From positions 16,828-33,218 of the forward strand of contig DEAP01000121.1 in the NCBI GenBank assembly GCA_002348225.1: a stretch of 16,391 nucleotides of DNA. The letters are read 5' to 3'. Position 1 is the stretch's first letter; the number at the start of each line of letters is the position of its first letter. Positions 5,176-11,984 of this stretch are shown piece after piece. Below the pieces are notes generated by a model. It was not told where the DNA came from, did not search any database, and saw only the letters and a list, made by a program, of their open reading frames with translations. Position numbers and translations under genes: made by a program. This DNA is from Dehalococcoidia bacterium UBA2979 (lineage in GTDB: Bacteria > Chloroflexota > Dehalococcoidia > UBA2979).

Positions 5176-7440
5176 ATGAGCACCACTGACTTCAAAGGGA
5201 AAATAGGAACTACTTTCTCGAACTCTACTCCTGACTGGCCAGAGGCACCTTCTTCCCATGATGGAACCAGTCCAAACGTCTTGGTCGTACTTCTTGATGA
5301 CACCGGCTTTGGAAACTTCGGTTGCTACGGATCGGTGATAGATACCCCTTATTTTGACGAACTTGCTGCCGGTGGTCTTCGATATTCGAATTTCCACGTC
5401 ACACCGCTCTGTTCCCCCACTCGGGCTTCATTGTTGACAGGAAGAAATCATCATGCGGTTGGCATGGGGAGTCTTGCAAATATGCACGACATTGGCTTCC
5501 CAAGCCGACGCGCTCTAGTTTCCCGCAACGCAGGCACTCTCGCTGAGATTTTGAGAGAGGAAGGATATTCCACCTACGCTCTGGGTAAATGGCATTTAAA
5601 TCCGGCTGAGCATAATTCAGCGGCAGGCCCGAGGCACGGATGGCCTTTGCAACGTGGTTTCGATAGGTTCTATGGTTTTCTTCCTGGAGCCACTGACCAG
5701 TACTATCCTGAACTGACTCATGACAATCACCCCGTATTCCCTCCGAAAACACCGGACGAGGGGTACCACGTGACTGATGACCTCGTCGATCACGCAATTG
5801 AATACATTAATGACCAAAAATCGATCTATCCTGACACTCCGTTTTTCATGTACTTTGCTACAGGTGCCATGCACGAACCTCATCATGCCCCCAAGGACTA
5901 TATAGATAAGTATCGTGGAAAGTTTGATGCAGGCTGGGATGGGATTCGTGAAGAATACTTCCGCCGACAAAAAGAATTAGGCGTCATACCCAGTGACACA
6001 GTCCTCCCGCCTCGGAATCCTGGGGTCAAACCATGGGATGAACTAGAAGATAAAGAAAAAGCTTTCATGTGCCGCCTACAGGAAACATGGGCTGGATTCC
6101 TTGAGCATACAGATAGACAAATTGGACGTATTGTCGACCATTTGAAATCAATCGATCAGTTTGATAACACCATAATCGTCCTGACAGCAGACAACGGGAC
6201 CAGCCAGGGAGGCGGACCGACAGGCGTAATGTATCTCGGGTCAGGAGGTGGATTGAGTGCATTGAATGACGGTCGTGCCGCGATCGAGGCTCGAGGTCGA
6301 AAACTTAATGAAGAAAATATGGATGAAATGGCTGAAGTTATGGACGATATCGGAGGGCCAAAAAGTTTCACAGATATCCCATGGGGCTGGTCACAAGTAG
6401 GCAACACACCACTCCGGTGGTACAAGCAGGACACTCACGGAGGAGGTGTGAGAGTACCGATGATTGTGCACCATCCGGAGTCTATCAAAACTGGTGGATC
6501 TGTCCGAAATCAATTCCACCATGTGTCTGATATCACGCCAACAATTCTAGATATGCTTGATATAACTCCGATGGATAGTTACAACGGGCACGCGCAACTT
6601 CCTATCACTGGAACGAGTTTCAGATATACCTACGAAAATCCCGACCAGCCATCCCAAAAGGGTGTGCAGTATTTTGAAATGATTGGACATCGAGGCATAT
6701 GGCATGATGGCTGGAAAGCCGTGACACGTCACGCACCAGGTGCCTCCTATGACGACGATGTCTGGGAGTTATACAACCTAGCTGAAGATTTTTCAGAAAT
6801 GAATAATCTGGCCGAATCTGAACCTGAACGTTTGAGAGAACTCATAGACCTCTGGTGGATCGAGGCCGGTAAAAATAATGTCCTGCCTCTGGCAGATCGC
6901 ACCATTCAGTCAGGAGGCAGTAGCCCCCACCCAGGCGCATATCACGAAAGTCTTCGATATCGGTTCACGCCGCCGATTTCGCATATTCCGAGTTCGCTAG
7001 CTCCGCAGATAGGGCGAGGGAATTGGCAAGTTGACGCCAGTATCCAAATATCAGGAGATGATTCGGAAGGCGTTATTTATTCACAGGGGTCAGTGATTGA
7101 TGGTTTTTCGCTCTACATCAAGGATAAGCAAATATGTTTCGCTCATAGCGCTTTAGGAAAAGGTATGTCGGTGTCTTCTCCTTTCAAGCTAGAGCCAGGA
7201 CCGATGCAAGTTTCAGTCAGATTTGAATACGCAGAGCGGGGCCGTGGAGGTACGGCAACTATCATGGTCGATGGAGAACCACTCGAGAGCTTAACAGTCC
7301 CGATCAATCGCAATGCTCAAAAAAATGGTGCCGATATCGGGAAAGATATTCTGTCTCCTGTCACTGATGACTATTCAGCTCCATTCGCATTCACTGATGT
7401 GATTCATTCAGTTGAAGTTGTCATAGATCCTAGGAAGTAA
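5176..7440 (+). CDS. Arylsulfatase (type I, formylglycine-dependent), cytoplasmic
   Basis: A 754-residue sulfatase that would cleave a sulfate ester to the alcohol or phenol plus sulfate. Metal and catalytic residues are in order: Asp41-Asp42 (LLDDTGFG), CSPTRASLLTGR with Cys79 as the formylglycine precursor and Arg83, Lys138 and His140 in GKWH, His233, Asp339-Asn340 (ADNG), and Lys417 with His421. An insert near residues 345-400 and a C-terminal region with beta-rich character (~600-754) are as in the large AtsA-like bacterial arylsulfatases (750-790 residues). There is no signal peptide, so a sulfated substrate must first be imported. Conversion of Cys79 needs a formylglycine-generating enzyme, which is not in the window. 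AAGGGA precedes the ATG. The next gene, a crotonase, starts 38 bases after the stop, probably in the same operon. Confidence 0.95.
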   Translation: MSTTDFKGKIGTTFSNSTPDWPEAPSSHDGTSPNVLVVLLDDTGFGNFGCYGSVIDTPYFDELAAGGLRYSNFHVTPLCSPTRASLLTGRNHHAVGMGSLANMHDIGFPSRRALVSRNAGTLAEILREEGYSTYALGKWHLNPAEHNSAAGPRHGWPLQRGFDRFYGFLPGATDQYYPELTHDNHPVFPPKTPDEGYHVTDDLVDHAIEYINDQKSIYPDTPFFMYFATGAMHEPHHAPKDYIDKYRGKFDAGWDGIREEYFRRQKELGVIPSDTVLPPRNPGVKPWDELEDKEKAFMCRLQETWAGFLEHTDRQIGRIVDHLKSIDQFDNTIIVLTADNGTSQGGGPTGVMYLGSGGGLSALNDGRAAIEARGRKLNEENMDEMAEVMDDIGGPKSFTDIPWGWSQVGNTPLRWYKQDTHGGGVRVPMIVHHPESIKTGGSVRNQFHHVSDITPTILDMLDITPMDSYNGHAQLPITGTSFRYTYENPDQPSQKGVQYFEMIGHRGIWHDGWKAVTRHAPGASYDDDVWELYNLAEDFSEMNNLAESEPERLRELIDLWWIEAGKNNVLPLADRTIQSGGSSPHPGAYHESLRYRFTPPISHIPSSLAPQIGRGNWQVDASIQISGDDSEGVIYSQGSVIDGFSLYIKDKQICFAHSALGKGMSVSSPFKLEPGPMQVSVRFEYAERGRGGTATIMVDGEPLESLTVPINRNAQKNGADIGKDILSPVTDDYSAPFAFTDVIHSVEVVIDPRK

Positions 7441-7443
7441 TAA

Positions 7444-7466
7444 CTGGTTCACTTGGATTGAACCAG
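7444..7466 (+). promoter_or_regulatory. Hairpin abutting the ribosome site of the first crotonase
   Basis: CTGGTTC (7444-7450), nine bases, GAACCAG (7460-7466): a perfect seven-base stem directly after the sulfatase stop. Its last two bases are the first bases of the AGGAAGGA ribosome site of the crotonase at 7479. Without a T-run it is not a normal terminator. It could stabilise the processed upstream message or tune translation of the crotonase. The right arm contains GATTGAACCA (7456-7465), also present at 2395-2404. Confidence 0.4.
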
Positions 7467-7478
7467 GAAGGAATTCGA

Positions 7479-8273
7479 ATGCCAGAGCTCGACGTCAGAA
7501 AAACCGACCGCAAACTAGAGATAGTGTTGAATCGTCCAGCTGAAGAGAACCGATTGACGTACAGCATGATGATGCTAATAAGAGACACCGTCATCGAGTC
7601 TCAGAATGATCCTGATATACGCGCCGTGGTATTCAGAGGAAAGGGTACACACTTTTGTGAGGGAGAAAGTCGGCAAGACCTCGGTGAGTGGCCCACAGAG
7701 TTCGCTGGAAGAGCCCCGGGAGGTGGACACGGCGCTCCGCCGCTTCCACAACAAGCAATGATTAGCGCAGTGCGTTCTTGTTCGAAACCAACTATCGCTC
7801 TCCTGACGGGTCACACTTCGGGAATCGGACTTGATCTTGCGTGTGCATCCGACCACAGGCTAGCGTCAAAAAGTGCCGTCCTGTCAGACGGTAGAGTGAA
7901 AGAGGCCTCTCACGTTGCTACAGGCATAACCCATATGCTTCCACGGCTAATTGGGCTATCACAAGCTACTCGACTCATTCTGCTTGGGGATAAATTGCCG
8001 GCGGAGGAAGCTCTCAGTATGGGACTGGTTCATGAAGTTTATTCAGACAAGGACTTTGAAAAGCAGACCAAGGAATTTATAGATACTATTGCTCGTCTCG
8101 CGACACGATCGTATTCGATCATCAAAGAACAAACCATCGAACAGCTAGATATGCCGTATGAATGGGCACTCAAACATTCGTTAGCTGTTAGACAAACAAA
8201 TGTGATCGAAGATCGGATGGAAGCTGCCGATGCATTTCGCGAAAAACGCGATCCGGAATTTTCAGGAAGATAA
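7479..8273 (+). CDS. Crotonase-fold enoyl-CoA hydratase/isomerase-like protein (Asp/Arg variant), first copy
   Basis: A 264-residue crotonase. ATG 7479 has AGGAAGGA six bases upstream; the TTG at 7458 is unlikely. Family features: LEIVLNRPAEEN near the start, the oxyanion-loop region FCEGES (~60-65), the SGIGLDLACASD helix (~114-125) and LPRLIGLSQATRLILLG (~154-170). Aligned by eye to rat mitochondrial enoyl-CoA hydratase, catalytic Glu144 is replaced by Asp119 and Glu164 by Arg139 (in SDGRVKEA). Simple syn-hydration of enoyl-CoA is therefore doubtful; isomerase, hydrolase or ring-opening chemistry on a CoA thioester is possible. The usual Ala of the FCAG loop is Glu here. The adjacent paralogue has the same Asp/Arg pair, so the two may act on successive intermediates or form a mixed oligomer. 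Confidence 0.88.
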   Translation: MPELDVRKTDRKLEIVLNRPAEENRLTYSMMMLIRDTVIESQNDPDIRAVVFRGKGTHFCEGESRQDLGEWPTEFAGRAPGGGHGAPPLPQQAMISAVRSCSKPTIALLTGHTSGIGLDLACASDHRLASKSAVLSDGRVKEASHVATGITHMLPRLIGLSQATRLILLGDKLPAEEALSMGLVHEVYSDKDFEKQTKEFIDTIARLATRSYSIIKEQTIEQLDMPYEWALKHSLAVRQTNVIEDRMEAADAFREKRDPEFSGR

Positions 8274-8284
8274 AGGCATTAAAC

Positions 8285-9013
8285 ATGTCTGAAGGTACCG
8301 AACCCCTTGTCTTCGACGACCGTGAAATCGAAGGACTACGCCACATTCGGCTGAACAACCCGAAAAAACTCAATGTGCTTAGTTCAGACCAGCAGGAGCA
8401 GATAATAGAGGCAATCTTACAAGCCCGCGACGACACCGCAGTTCGTTGCCTCGCATTCAGTGGCGAGGGTCGGGCATTTTGCGCCGGAAACGATATCGTC
8501 GGACCATCAAAACCTCTATCACAATACAGCCAACACCAGGTCAAATTACAGATTGGTTCAGGTCCCATTGGCCTCCACAAGCTGATAACTACTATTAAGG
8601 ATTTTCCAAAACCAACAGTGGTGCTTATGCAGGGTTTCACACTCGGTGCCGGATATGATCTTGCAACTTCTTGTGATATTCGAGTCGCTACGACCGACTG
8701 TAAAATTGGCGATCCACGAGTCCATCGGGCACTTTGGGCGGCCGAGGGTTGGTCATATAAAATCACCAGACTTATCCCTCAGGCACACGCGGCAACTATG
8801 CATTTCCGCGGCGAACTACTCACGGGACTCAGAGCCCGTGAAATTGGCCTCGTGCACAGGATCTATAACTCCGACACCGACCTATTAGAGCAGTCAGCAG
8901 ATCTCCTGAAATATCTTGTGGCACTACCTACTGACTCCTTTGCCGATGCAAAGAGACTTCTACACATGAATCTTGATCGAAGATTCGCAGACAGTATGGG
9001 CACCAGTATTTAA
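8285..9013 (+). CDS. Crotonase-fold enoyl-CoA hydratase/isomerase-like protein (Asp/Arg variant), second copy
   Basis: A 242-residue crotonase starting 11 bases after the first, with AAAGG eight bases before the ATG: clearly co-transcribed. Motifs: IRLNNPKKLNVLS (21-33), oxyanion-loop AFCAGND (64-70), TLGAGYDLATSCDIRVA (119-135), then IGDPRVHRALWAAEGW (141-156). Against classical hydratase the catalytic Glu144 position is Asp125 and the Glu164 position is Arg145, the same substitutions as in the first copy; D-x-R-V and the following G and RLI line up without gaps. The C-terminal helical region (~200-242) is shorter than usual for the family (255-265 residues). Probably acts on a CoA thioester in the same pathway; exact reaction not assignable. 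A 192-aa minus-strand frame opposite it is a shadow. Confidence 0.88.
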   Translation: MSEGTEPLVFDDREIEGLRHIRLNNPKKLNVLSSDQQEQIIEAILQARDDTAVRCLAFSGEGRAFCAGNDIVGPSKPLSQYSQHQVKLQIGSGPIGLHKLITTIKDFPKPTVVLMQGFTLGAGYDLATSCDIRVATTDCKIGDPRVHRALWAAEGWSYKITRLIPQAHAATMHFRGELLTGLRAREIGLVHRIYNSDTDLLEQSADLLKYLVALPTDSFADAKRLLHMNLDRRFADSMGTSI

Positions 9014-9086
9014 CCCCCGTCACTTAACATAAAAGGCAAGGGACATTATTCGTTCGGAAAATATTATTTGAATTAAGTGGTGAGAA

Positions 9087-9545
9087 ATGAAACTCCATGG
9101 ACCGTGGTCTTCTGAAGAGATACAACGTTTCCTAAAAGAGACTACTATCCCTGTGCAAATAGCAGTGAACGATACGAACACAAACCCGTTACTAATATCT
9201 CTGTGGTTCATATCTGATGGCCTATCACTATGGTGCGCGACCCAAAACAGTGCGAAAATCCTTCGCCACCTGCAATCTCACCCCGTGTGTGGATTTCAGA
9301 TATCACCTGAAACAATGCCTTACAGAGGGGTCCGTGGGCAGGCAAAAGTTACACTGTCGGATGATGACGGGCCCCGCATCCTGGAAACTCTCGTCGACAA
9401 ATATATCGCTGAACAAGAATCCGACTTCAGTCGATGGCTGTTGGCACGGAAAGATACAGAAATCGCCATAAAATTGGAACCGCTCAAGATAACTTCATGG
9501 GACTACAGTACAAGAATGAAAAAAATAGTTGGGGATGATATATGA
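9087..9545 (+). CDS. PNPOx-like split beta-barrel flavin-binding protein, first copy
   Basis: A 152-residue single-domain protein of the pyridoxamine-phosphate-oxidase-like (FMN/F420-binding split barrel) superfamily. Visible are the early strand VQIAVND, then PLLISLWFISDGLSLWCAT (a strand pair around ~34-52), the helix SAKILRHLQSHPVCGFQI (~55-72) that follows the flavin-phosphate site, and YRGVRGQAKVTL (~78-90). Many members are small oxidoreductases using FMN or F420; others are haem or flavin carriers, so activity is open. The ATG follows GGTGAG closely. Its last four bases (ATGA) overlap the start of the next gene, which is the same fold, giving translational coupling and probable complex formation or stepwise use. 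Confidence 0.8.
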   Translation: MKLHGPWSSEEIQRFLKETTIPVQIAVNDTNTNPLLISLWFISDGLSLWCATQNSAKILRHLQSHPVCGFQISPETMPYRGVRGQAKVTLSDDDGPRILETLVDKYIAEQESDFSRWLLARKDTEIAIKLEPLKITSWDYSTRMKKIVGDDI

Positions 9546-9964
9546 AAACAGTGAGTAACGCCGTCGGTGAATTTTTAAAGCGTCCTTTAGTCAGCACCCT
9601 TGCGACAATCGACGAAGATGGCTCGCCGAGAACACGAGCGATCTGGCATGACTGGAGTGAACAGGGACTGCTACTTTTCACTTCGACCAAATCGCCAAAG
9701 TGGAAAAACATCGAAACAGATAATCGGGTGTCTCTATGTGTTGATGATCCAGAACCACCTTACAAATCAGTGATTATTGACGGTCACGCTGTAAGAAAAT
9801 CCGGTGAAGAGGATCTCCTGTACCCAATAGTCCTCAAAATGGCAAAAAAATATTATGGCGAAACCGAAGGCAGAAACTTCGCAAATTCGTACCAAAACAT
9901 GACACCTGCTGATGTGGCACTCTTCGAAATTGTCATAGACCGCATAACAACACAGGAAATTTAA
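9542..9964 (+). CDS. PNPOx-like split beta-barrel flavin/F420-dependent oxidoreductase, second copy
   Basis: A 140-residue protein of the same superfamily, starting in the ATGA overlap with the previous gene. The family pattern is clearer here: the RPLVSTLATIDEDGSPRTRAIWH start (strands 1-2, ~14-36; the 'vatLaT...dG.Pr..pvw' form of PPOX-class proteins), LLLFTSTKSPKWKNIETDNRVSLCVDD (~43-69) and VIIDGHAVRK (~77-86). It resembles the PPOX-class F420-dependent group, but FMN is equally possible. The two neighbours differ widely in sequence, so they are distinct subunits or enzymes, not a recent duplication. Stop at 9962-9964. The following gene on the plus strand starts 333 bases later; that gap holds a small minus-strand gene. 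Confidence 0.85.
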   Translation: MKTVSNAVGEFLKRPLVSTLATIDEDGSPRTRAIWHDWSEQGLLLFTSTKSPKWKNIETDNRVSLCVDDPEPPYKSVIIDGHAVRKSGEEDLLYPIVLKMAKKYYGETEGRNFANSYQNMTPADVALFEIVIDRITTQEI

Positions 9965-10017
9965 GGGTTCGGATAACCGCTAGTAGCCTGAGAATATTTT
10001 TAGTGAATATTAGCCCG

Positions 10018-10182
10018 CTACTTATTCCTGCCACCGAACCGTACAGGGATAAATGCGATGGCGCCGGTAATAACAGCTGCAGCGAGACCAGTACCCACCG
10101 CCAGCCAGAGGTTATCGATGAAGACAGCAGACACCAAGCCCACCAACCCACCTATAATCAACGCGAAGATTAGTTCACCCAT
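10018..10182 (-). CDS. Small two-helix membrane protein, 54 residues
   Basis: A minus-strand frame from ATG (10182-10180) to TAG (10020-10018). The product is hydrophobic and Gly-rich: residues ~3-21 (LIFALIIGGLVGLVSAV) and ~25-47 (LWLAVGTGLAAAVITGAIAFI) form two membrane helices joined by an FIDN turn, and the C-terminus is basic (RFGGRNK). The GG.VG and G.GLAAAVITG pattern is a glycine-zipper-like packing motif. Composition is far from random and fills most of the 333-base space between plus-strand genes. The ribosome site is weak. Function unknown; small hydrophobic proteins of this sort often modulate larger membrane complexes. A 72-aa frame overlapping it in another phase is a shadow. 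Confidence 0.6.
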   Translation of the reverse strand: MGELIFALIIGGLVGLVSAVFIDNLWLAVGTGLAAAVITGAIAFIPVRFGGRNK

Positions 10183-10260
10183 GGGTTCATACTAAACTCA
10201 GGGGTACTTGGGGGCGAGCATCATCTCCTGTATCACCCACCATTAGCTTTTAGAACTAAA

Positions 10261-10266
10261 TATAAT
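10261..10266 (+). promoter_or_regulatory. Candidate -10 box (TATAAT) before the NTF2-like gene
   Basis: A consensus TATAAT lies 32 bases before the ATG at 10298, in an AT-rich stretch. No matching -35 box is found at 16-18 bases upstream. The position, after a gap with an opposite-strand gene, is where a new transcript for the CoA-transferase part of the cluster would need to start. Confidence 0.35.
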
Positions 10267-10297
10267 TGCCGCTACAGTCTGTAAGGAGTGCCTCTCA

Positions 10298-10690
10298 ATG
10301 CCTTCGTCCCCTGAAACAGAAGCCACCCGTGCAATAGAGGACTACATGCGAGCACTGAATAATCGAGATGATTCTCATTTACTTGATCTGCTGCACCTTC
10401 CCCACATTCGCATATCTGGAGCGGGCGTGAAAATATATACGAGTCGCAAGCAACTCGAAGAGGAGTATCTGGCAGAATTCTATGAGCGTGCCGGGACAGA
10501 GTGGGACCACACCGATCTTGACTCGGTTGAGGTATTGCATATCTCCGAACAGAAAGTGCACCTATTTATTCAATGGACTAGACGTCGAAATGATGAGACC
10601 GCAATCACGACACAACAGGCACTATGGGTCATGACAGAAATCGACGGGATTTGGGGTGCTCAGGCCAGATCTAGCTTTGCGCCAGCATGA
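10298..10690 (+). CDS. NTF2-like (SnoaL/ketosteroid-isomerase-like fold) protein
   Basis: A 130-residue protein with the NTF2-like alpha+beta barrel pattern: N-terminal helix TEATRAIEDYMRALNNRD (~7-25), a short helix HLLDLLHLPHIRI (~27-39), a helix QLEEEYLAEFYER (~52-64), then three long strands (~76-85 VEVLHISEQKV, ~88-96 HLFIQWTRRR, ~105-112 QALWVM), ending WGAQARSSF. Members include ketosteroid isomerases, SnoaL cyclases, dehydratases and non-catalytic binding domains. Catalytic residues of ketosteroid isomerase cannot be confidently placed. AAGGAG lies about eleven bases before the ATG. It precedes the CoA-transferase pair by 79 bases and may serve the same pathway; the reaction is not assignable. 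Confidence 0.7.
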   Translation: MPSSPETEATRAIEDYMRALNNRDDSHLLDLLHLPHIRISGAGVKIYTSRKQLEEEYLAEFYERAGTEWDHTDLDSVEVLHISEQKVHLFIQWTRRRNDETAITTQQALWVMTEIDGIWGAQARSSFAPA

Positions 10691-10748
10691 AATCGATTAA
10701 GCTCCGCTACTCATCAGAAACTAGAAAAACTTGACCGTGCTCATTATC

Positions 10749-10764
10749 CTTCCCTGACAGGAAG
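10749..10764 (+). promoter_or_regulatory. Short stem that could mask the ribosome site of the first CoA-transferase
   Basis: CTTCC (10749-10753), six bases, GGAAG (10760-10764). The right arm is the core of the AGGAAGAG ribosome site for the ATG at 10770, so folding would hide it. The stem is only five bases, so the effect may be slight; the anti-ribosome-site arm may be incidental. Confidence 0.25.
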
Positions 10765-10769
10765 AGTTT

Positions 10770-11984
10770 ATGGAAACAGTTGGGCCATTAGCGGGACTAC
10801 GTGTCCTCGAAATCGGAGACTTTATATCGGTCGGCTATGCGGGCAAGTTACTCGCTGATCTTGGTGCCGATGTTATAAAAATTGAAGACCCTATTGATGG
10901 CGATTCTGTTCGCGGTCATGGACCATTTCCAGATGATATTGTGCACCTTGAAAAAAGTGGACTACATCTTTTCCTCAATACGAATAAGAAAAGTCTGACA
11001 CTTGACTATATGTCCGTCAAAGGGAGACAGATACTAGATAAGCTCATAGCGCACACAGACCTGATCATCAGCAATAATACTCATCAGGAGATACAGGATT
11101 ACTCCCTTGACTATGCGTCACTGTCGCGAAACAACCCGCAACTGAGCGTCAGTTCTATCACTGTCTTTGGATACGACACGCCCTATAGGGACTGGCTTGG
11201 CACCGCGCTGACTGCTACAGCTGCTTCGGGAGCTCCAACGAAAATAGGACATCCCGAAAAAGCTCCCTTATGGCTCCCTTACTGCGCGGCAGACTTTCAT
11301 GGTGGGGTGCACGGGGCTATCGCGGCTTTATTGGCATTGAGGATGGGGAAAATATCTGGTCAGGGCCATCACGCGTGGATCTCTACTGTCGAAGTCATCG
11401 CAAGTTACTTAAATGGCTCTGGCGTGCCGCACTTCGTCTTCAATGGTGGACTAGCATCCCGTGACGGTACGCACCGGAGTGGATTCTACCCGTGGCAGGT
11501 TGTACCGGCCGCTGATGGTTACATGGAAGTAATCACTATGGTTGATGATCAGTGGAACCGATTTACCAAACTGATGGGAAATCCAGACTGGGCAAAAGAC
11601 GAGCGTCTTCGAGACCGCTGGACATCGTTTGAATGGCATGAAGAGCTAGACGCATATTGGCACCCTTGGCTGAAAGAAAGAACGCGTGAAGAATTATTTG
11701 AAATTTTCTCGGAGCATAGAATCCCATTCCAGCCGGTTAATCGCATTGATGAGGTAGTAGCGAGTGAACACCTTGAAACGCGTGATTTCTGGCAGACGAT
11801 CGAGCACCCCGTGATGGGAACATACACAACACTTGGGGCGCCCTATAAATTCTCAGAAACACCATGGCACATATATCGACCAGCGCCTCTATTAGGGCAG
11901 CACAACCAAGAAATTCTTACGAATCTAGTGGGTCTATCTGAATACGAACAGCAAAGACTAAGAGACAGTGGGGTAATCGTATGA
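10770..11984 (+). CDS. Class III CoA-transferase (CaiB/BaiF/Frc family), subunit 1
   Basis: A 404-residue protein of the family that moves CoA between carboxylic acids through an aspartyl-CoA anhydride. N-terminal signature LAGLRVLEIGDFISVGYAGKLLADLGADVIKIE (8-39) is typical. The likely catalytic residue is Asp175 in CAADFHGG, followed by the AIAALLALR helix and SGQGHHAWISTVE. The middle part is less canonical than in its neighbour: where most members read 'VENF.PG' and end with a GP motif, this one has ISNNTHQ (~100-106) and GYDTPYRDW (~134-142). It overlaps the next gene by four bases (ATGA). Adjacent paired subunits recall BbsEF (succinyl-CoA:benzylsuccinate CoA-transferase), a heteromeric enzyme; this pair probably acts likewise. 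Acid substrate and CoA donor unknown. Confidence 0.92.
   Translation: METVGPLAGLRVLEIGDFISVGYAGKLLADLGADVIKIEDPIDGDSVRGHGPFPDDIVHLEKSGLHLFLNTNKKSLTLDYMSVKGRQILDKLIAHTDLIISNNTHQEIQDYSLDYASLSRNNPQLSVSSITVFGYDTPYRDWLGTALTATAASGAPTKIGHPEKAPLWLPYCAADFHGGVHGAIAALLALRMGKISGQGHHAWISTVEVIASYLNGSGVPHFVFNGGLASRDGTHRSGFYPWQVVPAADGYMEVITMVDDQWNRFTKLMGNPDWAKDERLRDRWTSFEWHEELDAYWHPWLKERTREELFEIFSEHRIPFQPVNRIDEVVASEHLETRDFWQTIEHPVMGTYTTLGAPYKFSETPWHIYRPAPLLGQHNQEILTNLVGLSEYEQQRLRDSGVIV

Noticed and set aside
8188..8766. 192-aa minus-strand open frame opposite the second crotonase
   Set aside because: The plus strand encodes a recognisable crotonase across the whole span; the minus translation has no family features and is Ser/Arg/Cys-rich, as expected of a shadow frame.
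9087..9964. Recent tandem duplication of the PNPOx-like genes
   Set aside because: The two products share a fold pattern but little direct identity, so this is not a recent copy.
9933..10151. 72-aa hydrophobic minus-strand frame
   Set aside because: It overlaps the 54-residue two-helix protein in another phase and runs into the end of the PNPOx-like gene; the 54-residue frame fits the gap and has better composition.
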